Source: Vespa crabro (lineage: Eukaryota; Arthropoda; Insecta; Hymenoptera; Vespidae). From it: 64,000 bases of DNA. The translations under genes were made by a program, and so were the position numbers. The stretch covers positions 4,437,839-4,501,838 of the forward strand of contig NC_060960.1 in NCBI RefSeq assembly GCF_910589235.1, written 5' to 3'. The notes under the pieces were generated by a model. That model had not been told where the DNA came from. It worked only from the letters and a program-made list of their open reading frames with translations, and did no database searches. Below are positions 51,592-64,000 of the stretch, piece after piece (position 1 is the first letter of the stretch; the number at the start of each line of letters is the position of its first letter).

Positions 51592-54500
51592 GTGAGTATT
51601 ATTCCTATATGTCTATCCTTTCATCTCTACACATTATGTACTTCATCTTATCGATCGTGTTTTACCATAGGTCCAGAACAATCGAATGAAAGCCACTTTG
51701 CACGTGTGACACTATTAATAGTTTACACTATTCAATTTTGTCTTTGATTTCATATTAGACAGATTAATCCAGGCTTAGTGACATACATACGGATAAATTT
51801 ATTACATATCTAATTTATTATCTTCTTTAAATAATATATTTCTCTAAACGTTAACAAAATAAATTTACTATTAAATCATTAAAAGTAATTTTAATCGAAT
51901 GTCATCTAGAAAACGATAATATTTTTATATTTACATTTTGCTATTTCGAAAATAGTTCGAATTGTCATGTTAGCTCGAAGATAGCAAATGCCCGTCTCTC
52001 TAGAAACGGATTGCGACGCCAGTATATGCTAACGGTTCGCGTCCGAAATAATTATTGTCAGGATGTTCGCGTCACGTTGATAGTACGCTATCTGCTACAT
52101 GGATATAATTCATGGTATTTCGGACGAACGCGCGAGAACGCGGAAATTACATGGGATTTCGCACTTTCCTCTATCAGCTGTACTTCGCCTCTATCTCCGT
52201 ACAATCTATCACGATTAAAAAACTTGTAAAACCGTGTCTTGACTATTCTCTTTGGCCAATAAAATGATATTTTCAAAAAAAGAAAAATTGTTCAAGAAAA
52301 ACGATGATAGAAAAAAAGAGAATATAAAAGATGATTTTTCGATTGCGTATGTACAAGCAAATATTTATATTTTCCAACCTCTTCAATTGGTATTATTAAA
52401 AAACGATACGTATGCGCGGATATATCACTTGTTTCCAGCACAATTCCGAATGGGTTTTGTTTATATAAATTCTATTACAAATAGTTAATTGGTTGTACAA
52501 GTGAATAGTCTTTTGTTTTTTTTTGCAAAAAAAACATGATAATTTTCAACTCTTCAAAGTGTAAATGCATATGATAAAATTGAAGGCATAATGGCTTCGT
52601 TTATAATAAGGATGAGATTACACTTAATCCCATACTTTCGCACTTATTATTACAAACGTACTTATCCTTCATTTACATAAGCACACTAAAATTTATAGCT
52701 AAGGTAATCTACGATACGTTATAACTTTAAAAGATAAAAAAAATGAAATAATGATTAATCATGGGCAATTTATCAGTTATTTATGTTGCTATTAAAATTA
52801 TTCGATAATTTAATATTCAATTTAAATGTTTGAAGATATAAAATTAAAGTTGACATTATTAGAATGATAATGCATGAAAAATAATAAATCTGGTAAATAT
52901 TGTTTATAAAAATGATCAACGATTTTAAGGTAAATGCCCAGGATAATAGCAGGTATTTGATATACTCGGTAATTCAAATCTCTCTCTTTCACATAGATAA
53001 TATATTTTCGTTTATTTTTATAATAAAAATTCCTAGAGTTTGAAAGAACAGATTTATAATCATATCATTTTCTGTATAATAGTTTTTTTAATTTAATATA
53101 TTTAATACTCATTTAAATTAATTATATTTTAATTCATTCTTAAACTCGATAATATTTATTCTACTTTGTTTCTTAAGCACACCTTCAGAAATCTTATCGA
53201 ATTATCATAGAGAAAAACGTTTAACTTTTTATAATTTGTAATAAAGATACAATTTTTCAATTCTATTCGAAGTTCTACACAAATCATGATATTTTCAAAA
53301 TGTTCGTGTGTTTTAGCATATAAAAGCTTTTTGGGATCAGAACAACAAAAATTGCCCATACAAAATATAAAAAAATTTTCCACACGATCTATGTATCATA
53401 ATATTACATTTAGTTTTTTTAAAACTTGAAGATATTTTGTGTAAAATGTTAAATAAATTGTCCCGTTATTTTAAAATAAACATTTTAATTTATAATATGG
53501 TATAGTCATGTTTAATACATAAAAGCAAAATTTGTCAAACAAATGCAGCTATTTTGCAGAACTAATAACATTATTAACATAATGTTAATATATGAAAATC
53601 ATCATTTCGGCTTTCAATGTTATTGGAATCCGTGCTGCAATTTTAGCATGGTTGAATCAAACATTAAATACAATTGTTTTCGTTTAAGTTTTACTTATTC
53701 GTTTCTCTAGATTGCATTATCTAGTTTTTGTCATAAGCGTTATTGATTCTTTTTAATACACTTATATATTATATAAGATGAAAATTACTAAATTAACTGA
53801 CGAAGAGTACAGGCTTACTATTGATGAAGATTACATTTTTTTCCATTTGAAGGGACGTAAAAGTGCGCTAGAAGGTACTTTACATTCACTTAATTTGCAA
53901 GGCATTAACCTTGTTATATTATAGGTAAAGTAATATTATGGCTGGTGGACTTTGGTAGACTCAGAACAGTGGCGCACATTGCGCACGTACTCGCGGCACG
54001 CGAGCGATCTTTACTACCCTTCTCGGAAATGAAAAGCCCCTACCGTTCACTCTTTCTCTTTATAAACGAATGCGCGAGTAAGCTTAGTCTTTCGTTTGTA
54101 TCGCCAACCAAGTACAAACACTCTAGCCTCGAATATCTGATACACTTTTTCATTCTATCTCTATCTTTTTTTCCCTCACTTTTTCTGTTTCGGGTCATCA
54201 GGCCACTCTATTTCTAGTTGCTTTTGATACTGTACAGGCAATAAAAAAAAGAGGATTCTAAAAGTGCAGTAAAGATTCTTATTTTTTGTTAGATACGCAA
54301 GATCTTTTTTCTCTTTCCACTTTTTAAACGATTTTCGAAATACTTTTAACTTTTTATTTATTTCTTTTAGCCTATTTATTCATTAAAAACACATTTATAT
54401 GCGTTATTTTTGAATTTTGCATTGGTGAAGTCTTATTATAAAAATTAGAAAACAGAGGAGTATCGAAATTTTTCGGATATTTTACAAAGTAATTACATGC

Positions 54501-54926
54501 ATAAAGTATGTTTCCAAAATAAACATCGCCAAATTAACATTTGTTTATTTTGCGCCTTATCAGATTTCAATCAATGAAATCTTCTAGGTAATGTAAAAAA
54601 GTTGATGAAATATAATCATGGAACATGAAAATTAATAAGAATACTAATATTATAATAAAACGTAGTATTCACAAAAAAAAACACAATCAAAAAAGGAAAA
54701 ACTATCTGTTAGCTAAAATAATCGTGTGAGTAGATACTTCATCACTTTCTATACCTAAGGCGATCACGTCTATTATGCCCACTTTGGTTTTCCAATGAAT
54801 TAATACTTTCTAAATTAGTCTACGTGAACGTGCCAAATTCGGAAAAGCATTTTCTAGTAACGTGCCGAGCTAACTATAGTTCACTTGTAAAATCGCTTTT
54901 CTCACCGTGACACGTGCTAATAATGT

Positions 54927-54929
<3 letters not shown>

Positions 54930-54976
<47 letters not shown>

Positions 54977-54978
54977 AG
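54930..54978. repeat. (GA)n microsatellite
   Basis: GA run of about 43 bases followed by GAAGAGAGAA. Confidence 0.97.
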
Positions 54979-55202
54979 AATGCGAGAAGCGAGTTGTTGT
55001 AAATTACGTTGTAACGAGCTTTGCTTGTCGGATATTTATTTAATATTCATGTAAGGAGTAATTAGTAGATTAAGAAAGGTTTTTCGGAACGAGAGCAAAA
55101 AAATTAATAATGAATAAAAATTAATTCATCGTTTGATCGGTATTTGTTCATCATTTTGAGTTAACATATCCGTGCTTTTTATTTCTATTTTACGAGAAAC
55201 AC

Positions 55203-55293
55203 AGAGAGAAAAAGAGAAAGAGAGATAGAGATAGAGATAGAGAAAGAAAGAGAGAGAAAGAGAGAGAGAGAGAAAGGAGAGAAAAAGAGAGAA

Positions 55294-55328
<35 letters not shown>

Positions 55329-55330
55329 GA
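55203..55330. repeat. Complex GA / GAAA / GATA purine tract
   Basis: About 125 bases of GA with AAAG and ATAGAG units; purine-rich almost throughout. Confidence 0.94.
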
Positions 55331-55551
55331 TATTACGTTTGGCGGAAAAAGGGATCATTTTAAGCTGAGTAATAACATGCTTTACGTACCAAGGCTTATT
55401 TGTAATGAAAAATCCATCGAGAGATTCGCGATTAAGGGCGAAAAGGAAATCGCTCGACAAAGACGCGAACGAGAAAGAGTAAAGAGATAGAATGTAAAGT
55501 AGAGAGAAAAAAAGAAGAAAGAAAATCCCGTTTACTTCTAGGGATAGAAAA

Positions 55552-55556
<5 letters not shown>

Positions 55557-55611
<55 letters not shown>
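55557..55611. repeat. (TA)n microsatellite
   Basis: The longest TA run in the window, about 55 bases, followed by a T run of about 12. Confidence 0.97.
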
Positions 55612-55614
<3 letters not shown>

Positions 55615-56033
55615 TTTTTTTTTTTGGCATTTCGACTTGCAGAAATGTTCGATCGGTCTCGAGACCGCACTTTGTGTCCTATACGATGCATCACACTCAG
55701 CAAAAGATTTCTTAAGCGACGAAGAGCTTTCTCTTTTTGCAAGACTCACGATCCACAATATAAAGAGAGAGAAAGAGAAAAAGACATAAGAAAAAGAGAG
55801 ACGATGTGCCGATTTACATCTTGCTGCTTTTCGAAGGAAACCGTACGGTATCGTATACGGTAGAAACATACGTATACATTGGTATACCGAGTAACAGAAG
55901 CGAAATGATTTCACGAGGGAGATGAACTTCCGTAAGTAGCCGCTCGGCTGTACGTGAAAGTACTCCGACGGTTTCCAACGTGGATGAAGCGGAGGTTTGG
56001 GACTAGTAGTGGTAGTGAGAGAGTATGATAGAG

Positions 56034-56100
56034 AAAAGGAGAAAAAGAGAGAAAAAGAGAGAGAGAAAGAGAGAGAGGGAGAGAGAGAGAGAGAGAGAAT
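56034..56100. repeat. (GA)n microsatellite, impure
   Basis: GAGAAAAAGAGAGAGAAAGAG blocks then pure GA. Confidence 0.94.
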
Positions 56101-58549
56101 GAACGAGAAAGAGCAAGAGGGGTTTACGGACGAAACTCACGGGATTAAATTGCTACAGATGGGATGCACGAGCCTCCCCCGCATCTCGAGAATACCAATT
56201 TGATTTCGGTACGTACGGCATGAGCGGGGTTACTGGAAAGATCGTAAAATATATATCTAACAAACGTTCACAACGAATCTCATGGCATCGTTTGCTACCT
56301 AAGAATTGACAATCGCAAGTCTTTTTTTTAGCGAGAGAGTGAAGATTCCAAAACAAGTAGTTCCGACATTTTTTTAGGATTTCATCCTCGATGAGATATT
56401 TTTAATAAATCGTCGACGACAATACTTGCTCGGTAAGCAAGGTATTTTTTTTTCACGTTATTTCATCGTTGATAACATCTATAAAATGATTCTAGATTAA
56501 AAGAAATTAATAGATTAACAGGAGAGTAACATTATGATAATTTTCGAAGTGACAGATACTCTTCGAGACTCACCTATATGTTTATTATGTGAATAATATT
56601 CCAAGGCAATGGATACTGATTTATATACATTTGTATATTTTTAAATTACGTCATATTTACGGTATTTTTTTTTTTTAAACGTGCAGCAACCAATACGTAC
56701 GTACATGATGAAAATTGTAAACAGATCTTTGTGCATACAATTTTTCATAAAGTCAACTCTATCGAAAAAAAGTAAGTTAGTAAGTTGTCCTATATGTATT
56801 ACCTACCGGAGATTAAACTAGTTTTGAAGCACTCGGTGTAATTTTCAAAGTGACTTTTCCGACAGTCGACAGACTAAGCTGCTCGTAGCCTATAAAACCC
56901 AAATATGGTCATTTGGGAATATATCGAAAGAATTTATAATGTTAACCAGATCTTTTTTAAAGAGTTTTATTATTAAAAGTTTTAGTTGGTTTTCTCTCTG
57001 TAGTTTCTATTATTATTAAAAAATAATATTCTGAAAATTTATAATATCTTATCAGAAAAGTATCTTCCTATTCTTAAACCTAGTAAATCAGTTCTTTTCT
57101 TTTATAAGGATTTTAAAGATCGCAAAGTTTTCCATTTAAGTACATTTAAAATGCGTTGATTGAATTAAAGTTGATGATTTTAGGCATACAAATCACTAAA
57201 TGGATAGAGAAAAAGTAAATAATTCCAACGAATAGAAATTTAGTTTTATCGAAATTCACAGTCTATATTAAACACAGATACGTATAGATAAAAATATATA
57301 ACATCGATATAAAATTACTGACCTCCTTTTATTCTATTCATTTTTATAATTTCTTCTTTTTATAAATTTGATTGAAACTCTTCTAAATTTGAAAATCGGT
57401 ATAGATACTACTTTAGATATAAAAATCGATATTATATAATATACACATATAAATTTTCACTTTTCCAAAAATCATTCAAATGTCTCTTTTAAATATGTAA
57501 TTGTTTGTAATTAAATGATTCATAATTTAAGCTGAAATTAATCAAAAAATATCCTTTACAAACGTGTACATCAAAGTTGAATAAATAATTAACCAAATAA
57601 TAGAAATGACTAACCGCTTTATTCAGCAGTATTACCTTAGTGCTTGAACGAATCGGAAACTTTTACGCAAAGAAGAATTGACTTAAACTCTCCTTTACTG
57701 CTCGCCTAACCTACTTCAAACCGAAACTTTGCAACTCTTCCGTTTCGTGGTTTCTAAAGTTCATTTTCTTTTACCTGGGAATTTTCGTTCGCTCGGATAA
57801 AGACGCGGAAAGCGTTAGAGTGGAAGAAAAGTGCATAGAGATATCGATGTCTATAATGATATGGACAGTAAAAAAGAACTGGCACAAGGAAGCATAATAA
57901 TTTAAGATATCGCAAATGTTTTAAATTCAAAACTATGGACTAGTTGTTTTACAATTATTCGATATATTCTCTTATTACATAATCGATTTATTACAACACT
58001 CTTTATACAATTTTTTGTTGATAATATCATTGATATTACAGAATAATTAAATTATCTAATACGTGTTTTTATTAAAAAATTTAGTAATAAATATTGAATA
58101 AATTATTTTCTTAATTTTTGTTCATTTATCAGATATCAAGTATTTTAAAAACACTTATTTTCTCTTTCATTCACCTTATTTTTTTTTTTCATTTTCCTCG
58201 TTTTTACATTATGGATCCAATCTCATTAACGGCGAAGTAAAATAAACGAGATCACGAAAATTGAATCGCGATAACAAAAAAGTATGCATTGTTGTAGTGT
58301 TTTAACTAATGCCAGATAATCGAAGATTGTCAGGTCGCTTTTCAAATAAATACGATATCTCTTTCCTTCATACATTAAGACATATACAGACTTTATAATT
58401 GCAGTAATCTTCATTGATAGAGTATATCAATCAGGATACAGTATATGAATTAAGAATAGAAACATTATTCAAACCGTGTTTTTATCCTTCTTGTTGGTTA
58501 AAAAAATTTCCTTGAATAGAGTTTACGAGAGATTTAGAACAGAAGCAAT

Positions 58550-59170
58550 TGATTTCCGCGCACCATGTTCTTCACACCTTTGAAACGGCCTAGGTCGGTA
58601 GTATCTACCTGCTACACGAGATTTTCACTACTCATCCTCATCTTTCTAGAGCTTCCTCATTCACGAGGAATCTATGAGGGAAAAGTAGTCGGAGAAAAAA
58701 GATGAATCGCCGAGCTTATCTTCAAAGCTCGAGTAGACTAGCCGTTCGAGATTGCACAAATTTCGCAATATTAGAGGAGAGAAGTAACACACAGTATACT
58801 GGTGAGAGGTTGGCTGCTTGAAAGTCGAGCCGTGGTAACGCGAGCTAGTAGCTGGTAACTACGAGGATTGGAGGGTGGCATTGCCACGAAGAAGAAGAGG
58901 AGAATGAAGAGGAGGAAGAGAAACTAGTAGAGTTGGGGCTGTGGACACGTCCAAGCTAGCCAACTGGTTAGTTAGCCAGTTAGCCACTCGTAGAAGATAA
59001 AGAAGAGAAAGAAATCTTGGATTGTGAGAGTGCCGGAACCACCTCATGTCCTTTTTTTCTCAAGCGACATTCCTCTCGGCGCGTAATGAATAACAAGCGT
59101 ATAATGGCACGGCAGGAACTCAGCTAGTACAATTATATTGTAGAACCAGCCGGCAAACGAAGAGAGAAGA
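58550..59170. other. GC-richer, purine-rich patch
   Basis: Less AT-rich than the flanks, with GAAGAAGAAGAGGAGAATGAAGAGG (58888-58920 region) and a small repeated motif TAGCCAACTGGT / TAGCCAGT / TAGCCACT at 58957-58988. No Ig domain 2 signature or other exon was recognised here. Confidence 0.35.
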
Positions 59171-59997
59171 AATATTGGAGGAATGTTCTTTTTCTTTCTC
59201 TAAGTTGCTTAATTAGCGTGTATTATTTTTCAACGATATAATGAACTAAACGAAAAATGTTGTGGTCCATTCGTAATTGTATCTCCGAAGATTCTTCTCT
59301 TTCTTTCCTTGGTTTTCTTGAAATAACGAATTTGTAGAGACAGATTTTCATTTCTTTTTTCTTCCTTTTCTTTATGTATAGTATTTATAATGAACATATA
59401 TTATATGTTGATTATTCATATAAATATAGATATATGAATATTATAGTAATAAATATATACATTATATATTATGCGAACGGAAATATCAATAGGTATGGTA
59501 TTAACAAAGAAAGATTACAATTACCTTATTATTTATGAATATTATAGAATCAATAGAAGAAATAAATTTTCAAATAGAGCATTTTTACTCTGGATTTATT
59601 TTTATTTTCCAATCAGTTTAAAGATAGCCAAAGTATAAGAAAGATGTATCGTGAATTTCTCTTAAAACGCTTCCAAAGAAATTGTAAGATGCTTTCCGCG
59701 CTTCAGTCCGTCTTTCTTTCACCATTATCCCTCTGTTCCACCATCTTGTAGAAACCATAACGACTGGGGGCATTACCACGATGAACAGTACTTTTGAGCA
59801 ATAACCAACGCAGTAACGCTATTATTGTTTCCTTTTACGTCGATATGGGCCGAGGGTGAGAAGAAAAAAGAAAGAAGAACGGCGAAGAGAAATATTCGTT
59901 CGGTGCCTGCAGCAATTTGATAGCGTTACACGCGAGCGTCATTCGAGTCGACGCTTTTATGTATCGGGTAAATAGAGTCGTTCCGTCCCCTCTTCTC

Positions 59998-59998
<1 letters not shown>

Positions 59999-60023
<25 letters not shown>
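59999..60023. repeat. (CT)n microsatellite
   Basis: CT run within a pyrimidine-rich stretch. Confidence 0.95.
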
Positions 60024-60029
<6 letters not shown>

Positions 60030-60381
60030 CTGTTTTCCTTGCCTTAGTAACGATAGCCAAAAGATTTCGATCGAAAATCCAGACGAAGTCCTTTTGGCGG
60101 ATCATATGTCCTTCGACAAAGTGATCCATTGTCTTGGTACTCAATTCCTTTATTCTCAATTCCTTGGATGAGGATCTTCCGTCGGGCACTTGACAGTACA
60201 TGTATTTTCATTTTTCCCTTGTCCTCGCGTAGCTCCTTCTCTGCCTTTCCATCCTTTTTCTCTAGACGCTGACAGATAACAAGATAGCAACAGACCATGA
60301 CGAAAAGTATCTTTTACGAGAAAATTGTTCGTTCGTTTTCTTCTTCTTCTCTCCTCGTGTAAGAAGAACCTTGAAAATGAA

Positions 60382-60442
60382 TGTCTATGTGTGTATGTGT
60401 GACCGTGTGTATGTGTGTCTGTGTGTGTTGTGTATGCGTACG
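60382..60442. repeat. Degenerate (TG)n repeat
   Basis: TGTGTGTATGTGTGACCGTGTGTATG type sequence leading toward the GA tract. Confidence 0.88.
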
Positions 60443-60458
60443 TGAGAAAGAGAGAAAG

Positions 60459-60461
<3 letters not shown>

Positions 60462-60525
<64 letters not shown>
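60462..60525. repeat. (GA)n microsatellite
   Basis: Uninterrupted GA run of about 64 bases, the longest pure dinucleotide tract in the window. Confidence 0.97.
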
Positions 60526-60528
<3 letters not shown>

Positions 60529-60700
60529 AGAGAAGAGAGATTTTGCCTTTCCTCTTTATCCTCTACCAAGCTGAGAAGTACTTTTTCCCAAATAAGCGGT
60601 AGAGAAGCTACTACAACTCCCGTTTCGTTATCGACTCACAAAGCTGGACAGTTTATTTCTGTGAATAACAATAACGCACTGAGGATGCTGCATTTCTTGA

Positions 60701-60732
60701 CGACAACAACAGCAACAACAATAACAACAACG
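60701..60732. repeat. (CAA)n-like trinucleotide repeat
   Basis: ACGACAACAACAGCAACAAC followed by AATAACAACAACG; impure. Confidence 0.85.
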
Positions 60733-61086
60733 AAACATCGCTGACAAATATTGCTTTTTATTTTCTTCACATTATTTGCCATGATTTTAGAAATTTTCTC
60801 TTGTATTTCCTTTGCATAATTGAGTTGCAATATGAACAATCGATTTTTAAACAAGTCTAGAAACTATACATATGTGCCTATTAACATATCTATGATAATA
60901 CGACGTATGATATTGTCACGAATTATTATATAGTGTGAAATAATGCATAAGTCAAGAATTATGCGAATGATTCGTTAGAGAAAGGTGAAGAGATATCTAA
61001 AGGACAAGATATAAGTAAAAGAAAAAAAAGAAAAGAATAAATAAAAAAAGATGAATATAAGAGTATTGATATAAAAACAACGTATA

Positions 61087-61118
61087 ATCTATAATAAGCT
61101 AAAAGGCTTATTATAGAT
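61087..61118. repeat. Perfect hairpin, 13-bp arms, 6-base loop
   Basis: ATCTATAATAAGC (61087-61099), loop TAAAAG, GCTTATTATAGAT (61106-61118). Just downstream TTTAAAAAAGGATTATT occurs twice (61133 and 61173 areas). Confidence 0.95.
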
Positions 61119-62664
61119 GTAAATTAAGTTGTTTAAAAAAGGATTATTTAAAAAATCATTACAAATTATTTAAAAAAGGATTATTGCAATATCGTTTTTG
61201 TTTTTCTCGACGCTTGCGTTAATAGAAACATAATGAAAATAAATATTTTTATGATCTTTTCATGTCCAGATTATTTTCATTATCATACGAAATATAAAAT
61301 ATACGGTAAACTTTCATTATTTTTATTCTTTTTTCGTATTGTAAAAGATAATTTTTAGATATTTATATGTACATTGGTATTGGTAATGTTGAAGAGTTAA
61401 ATAAATAAGTTCGCATATAGCTCTGGAAGGTAGGAAAAACGATAAGTGGGTTCGGAGTTGCACGAGATTGATATATGTAGGATTTTATATAAAAAGATTT
61501 ATAACTAATTGAAAAAAAGAGTTATATAAATATTACATATAAAAATATAAAATGTGATAAAAATGTCTGTGAAATGTTTTTTTAAATCTTCTTAACATTT
61601 TTTGAATTCAATCACATAATATTCTCCATCTGAACTTTCATAAATTTTATGTAGTATTTACGAAATGCCCTTTAGACATTTCCATGCTCAAATATAACAA
61701 TTTGCGCTCGACAGCACACTATGTAGTATTAAATAATTAGATAATGGGCATTTATGCATTCTGATAGTTCATCATGTGTACATCTGTGCATATTATCATT
61801 ACTCATACATTGTTCACTTGTTATACTTTGTTTACTACTATAAGTCACTTTTACTACCGTTAACCCCATTATTACCCATACAGTACATGTATTAATTTAC
61901 ATTTCTTCATTTCGCATGTTTATATCTATTACCTCTACATAGTGTAATACATACCAATTTATATATTTATGTATACAGGTATATACATTTATATGTAGAT
62001 ATATAGTATATCACGATATACGTACGTACATATATACTGAAAGGGTTTGTTCCACACCAGCTGGCACGTTATTAAAACGTCCCGCTGCTCTTGTATCTTG
62101 CGGTAATGTAAATAAAACCTACGTAAAATATAATACCTTTTGCGGCTTATATAACGAAGGCGTGGATATCTTAAGTACACCATTTTATTTTAGCAAAAAC
62201 TCGTAATACACTTTTAATCTATAACCTCTTATGGACTTCGTATGGAAAATATTTAAAATTACGTTCTGTTGATAATACCTTCTCTTACGAATTTTTACAA
62301 ATTATTTAAAGATCCTGTATATTTCTTAATGAAACTCACAGCTTCAATTTTGATATTAATTCGATCGATCGGAAAAGGAACATTAAATAATAAGGATTTT
62401 AAATTTATTCTCTCTCCATTTGATTGATTTTTTTTCATCGTTCATCTTTGTAATGTATGCTTCCAGTATCCATTACGAGTGGCTTCGAACATACATGATA
62501 CGCTTTACAAGACTTGGCCACGTTTCATAGGGGTCTCACCTTTACGCATGTATGTATGTATACGTGCACGATATCCCACGGCAGAAAGCGGGCGCAAAGC
62601 ACTTGAATTATTCACGAAGTTGGAGCAGGCTTGCACTTGCTAATTAACCGACAGCCTGTTGTCA

Positions 62665-62689
62665 CGTGAGCTTTCTCTTTAAGCTCACG
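62665..62689. repeat. Hairpin, 9-bp arms, 7-base loop
   Basis: CGTGAGCTT, loop TCTCTTT, AAGCTCACG, in a locally GC-richer stretch (62460-62720). Confidence 0.9.
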
Positions 62690-64000
62690 GATTAGACGAC
62701 GAAAGAGCTTTCACGTCTTTCTCTTTTCCTCACGGAATTCGATTCAACAGCTTTTTGCTATTCGCATTTGAACTTAAGCGAATTGGCTCTTTTAAAATCC
62801 ATATCTCATTGAAAATGATAATTATTCAGTTCATAAGTCTGCATTGAGTACGTCTCCAAATCGTTTATTTAGGTTTTAAGTTAAAAGGGCATATCGTTAA
62901 ATAACAATCACATGTAGTGCAGATCTTGCAAATATTTGTTCAAATTTCATCCAACCTTTACTACTCTGTGAAATTATTACTTTATCTTTTAAATATCATA
63001 TATACATTTCTACATAAAAGATATGTAAATAGTTACTCGTGTAGTAGTAGACATTGAATGTCAGTTCGTTTTTGGCGCATGAGTAGTTTTGCCTACTTTA
63101 TGGAATAAAGTATACTTCTAACTTTAGTTACTGATTCTTCGTTTTGGTGCACTTTATTGTTGAAATTCTCTACAATATGCATCTTAAGTGTTAAAAGCAT
63201 ATTTGACAACTCGTAATTTCTATGAACAAGAGTTAGATCTATTACGATTTTATGTCTGTTCGACAATAATCCTGGTAATTAATATAACGATAATAATTAT
63301 GTTGACGATATAGTAAATTGCATAAATAGAGGTTTAATTTATTATCAATAATGAAACGAACGGACCATAAGAAAATAATCAATAGAGTCTATAAAGTTCA
63401 TGCTGGTCACACATTCAATATGTACAAAACAAATATTTGATGTTTCCTTAATGTTGTAATTTTTATTGGTAAAAATAGAAAGTTTTGAAACTGTTTTTTA
63501 TAATTTTTTGTTGAATCTATTAGTATGATCACAGAAAATATTAAAAGAAAAATACACAGCTTCTTTATTCTCTTTCGCCTAAATTTTTCTATTTGGTAAT
63601 AATATCTATATTATCTAATTTCTTCAAGGAAAATCATATAACTTTTAAAAAATCTTTCAATGTATTTTTTTTCAAAAACTATAAAGAACAATAAAAAGAA
63701 AGGTAAAAGAATGAAATAGAAAACGTTAGAGTATTTTCCACAAATAGATTACTTCTTTTAATCTGAATTCTAGATTTTTGTACTCTATTCAGAGTCGCTG
63801 ATTGAGCTTTAATTATTTTTTTTACGAACATTTCGTTTAAATTTACCACACAATCGTGTCGTTTTTTCTTTTCTTTGTCAAGGAAAAAGTGAATGTGATT
63901 TATTTGTAATCACGAATAGTTCCATGCGAAGTTAAAGCGAGGAGAAAACAAGTAGAGAGAAAGAGAAAAATAGATCTATTGTGCAAAATATATTTTCAAA

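Larger units (their letters stand above)
51592..64000 (+). other. Start of the intron after Ig domain 1, to the window end
   Basis: The stretch begins with the donor GTGAGT. I looked for the expected Ig domain 2 exon (linker of PPDI type, then a Cys, a Trp and a YxC motif) and did not see it, so the intron probably continues beyond the window. It holds GA, TA and CT microsatellites, a GC-richer purine-rich patch at 58550-59170, a perfect 13-bp-arm hairpin at 61087-61118 and a smaller one at 62665-62689. The remainder is plain AT-rich DNA. Confidence 0.65.

Noticed and set aside
55185..55914. Minus-strand frames of 185 and 160 codons
   Set aside because: They are made of Ser/Leu, Ile/Tyr and similar runs read through GA and TA microsatellites; composition artefacts.
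60156..60744. Frames of 137 (minus) and 109 (plus) codons
   Set aside because: Driven by the long GA tract at 60462-60525 (Ser/Leu or Glu/Arg runs) and flanking TG repeats.
51592..64000. Search for the Ig domain 2 and 3 exons
   Set aside because: No segment combined an acceptor, a PPDI-like linker, Cys, Trp and YxC in one frame; the exons are probably beyond the window.

Overview
This window looks like nuclear DNA from an insect, most likely a hymenopteran. The DNA is AT-rich, there are no long open reading frames, and GA/CT, TA and CA microsatellites are very dense. The only convincing coding sequence is two short exons separated by an intron of 18,367 bases. The order-level placement is inferred from composition, repeat style and the arthropod character of the protein; nothing here proves it.

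The two exons (32922-33016 and 51384-51591, plus strand) together encode one complete V-type immunoglobulin domain. Its sequence matches the first Ig domain of the insect Dpr-interacting protein (DIP) / lachesin-like family of neuronal cell-surface adhesion proteins. Both exons have good splice sites. The intron between them is phase 0, and the pair is bounded by phase-1 junctions on both sides, so the domain forms a 303-base symmetric cassette. I found no later Ig exons or 3' end. The rest of the gene should lie to the right of the window, and its start lies either in the left half or further left. One weak candidate signal-peptide exon (15850-15934) has the right phase.

Layout: 1-32921 is non-coding sequence (5' intron, 5' UTR or intergenic) with microsatellites, two clear recent tandem duplications, several perfect short hairpins and a few CpG- or GC-richer islands. 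33017-51383 is the intron inside the Ig domain. 51592-64000 is the beginning of the next intron, again without a recognisable exon. I saw no rRNA, tRNA, CRISPR array or intact transposon, and no multi-gene system. The points worth a second look are the giant intron splitting an Ig domain, the strand bias of GA tracts around the gene, the purine-to-pyrimidine switch near 13.7 kb, GC islands that may be unannotated exons or regulatory elements, and a minus-strand terminal-exon-like ORF at 24.8-25.0 kb.
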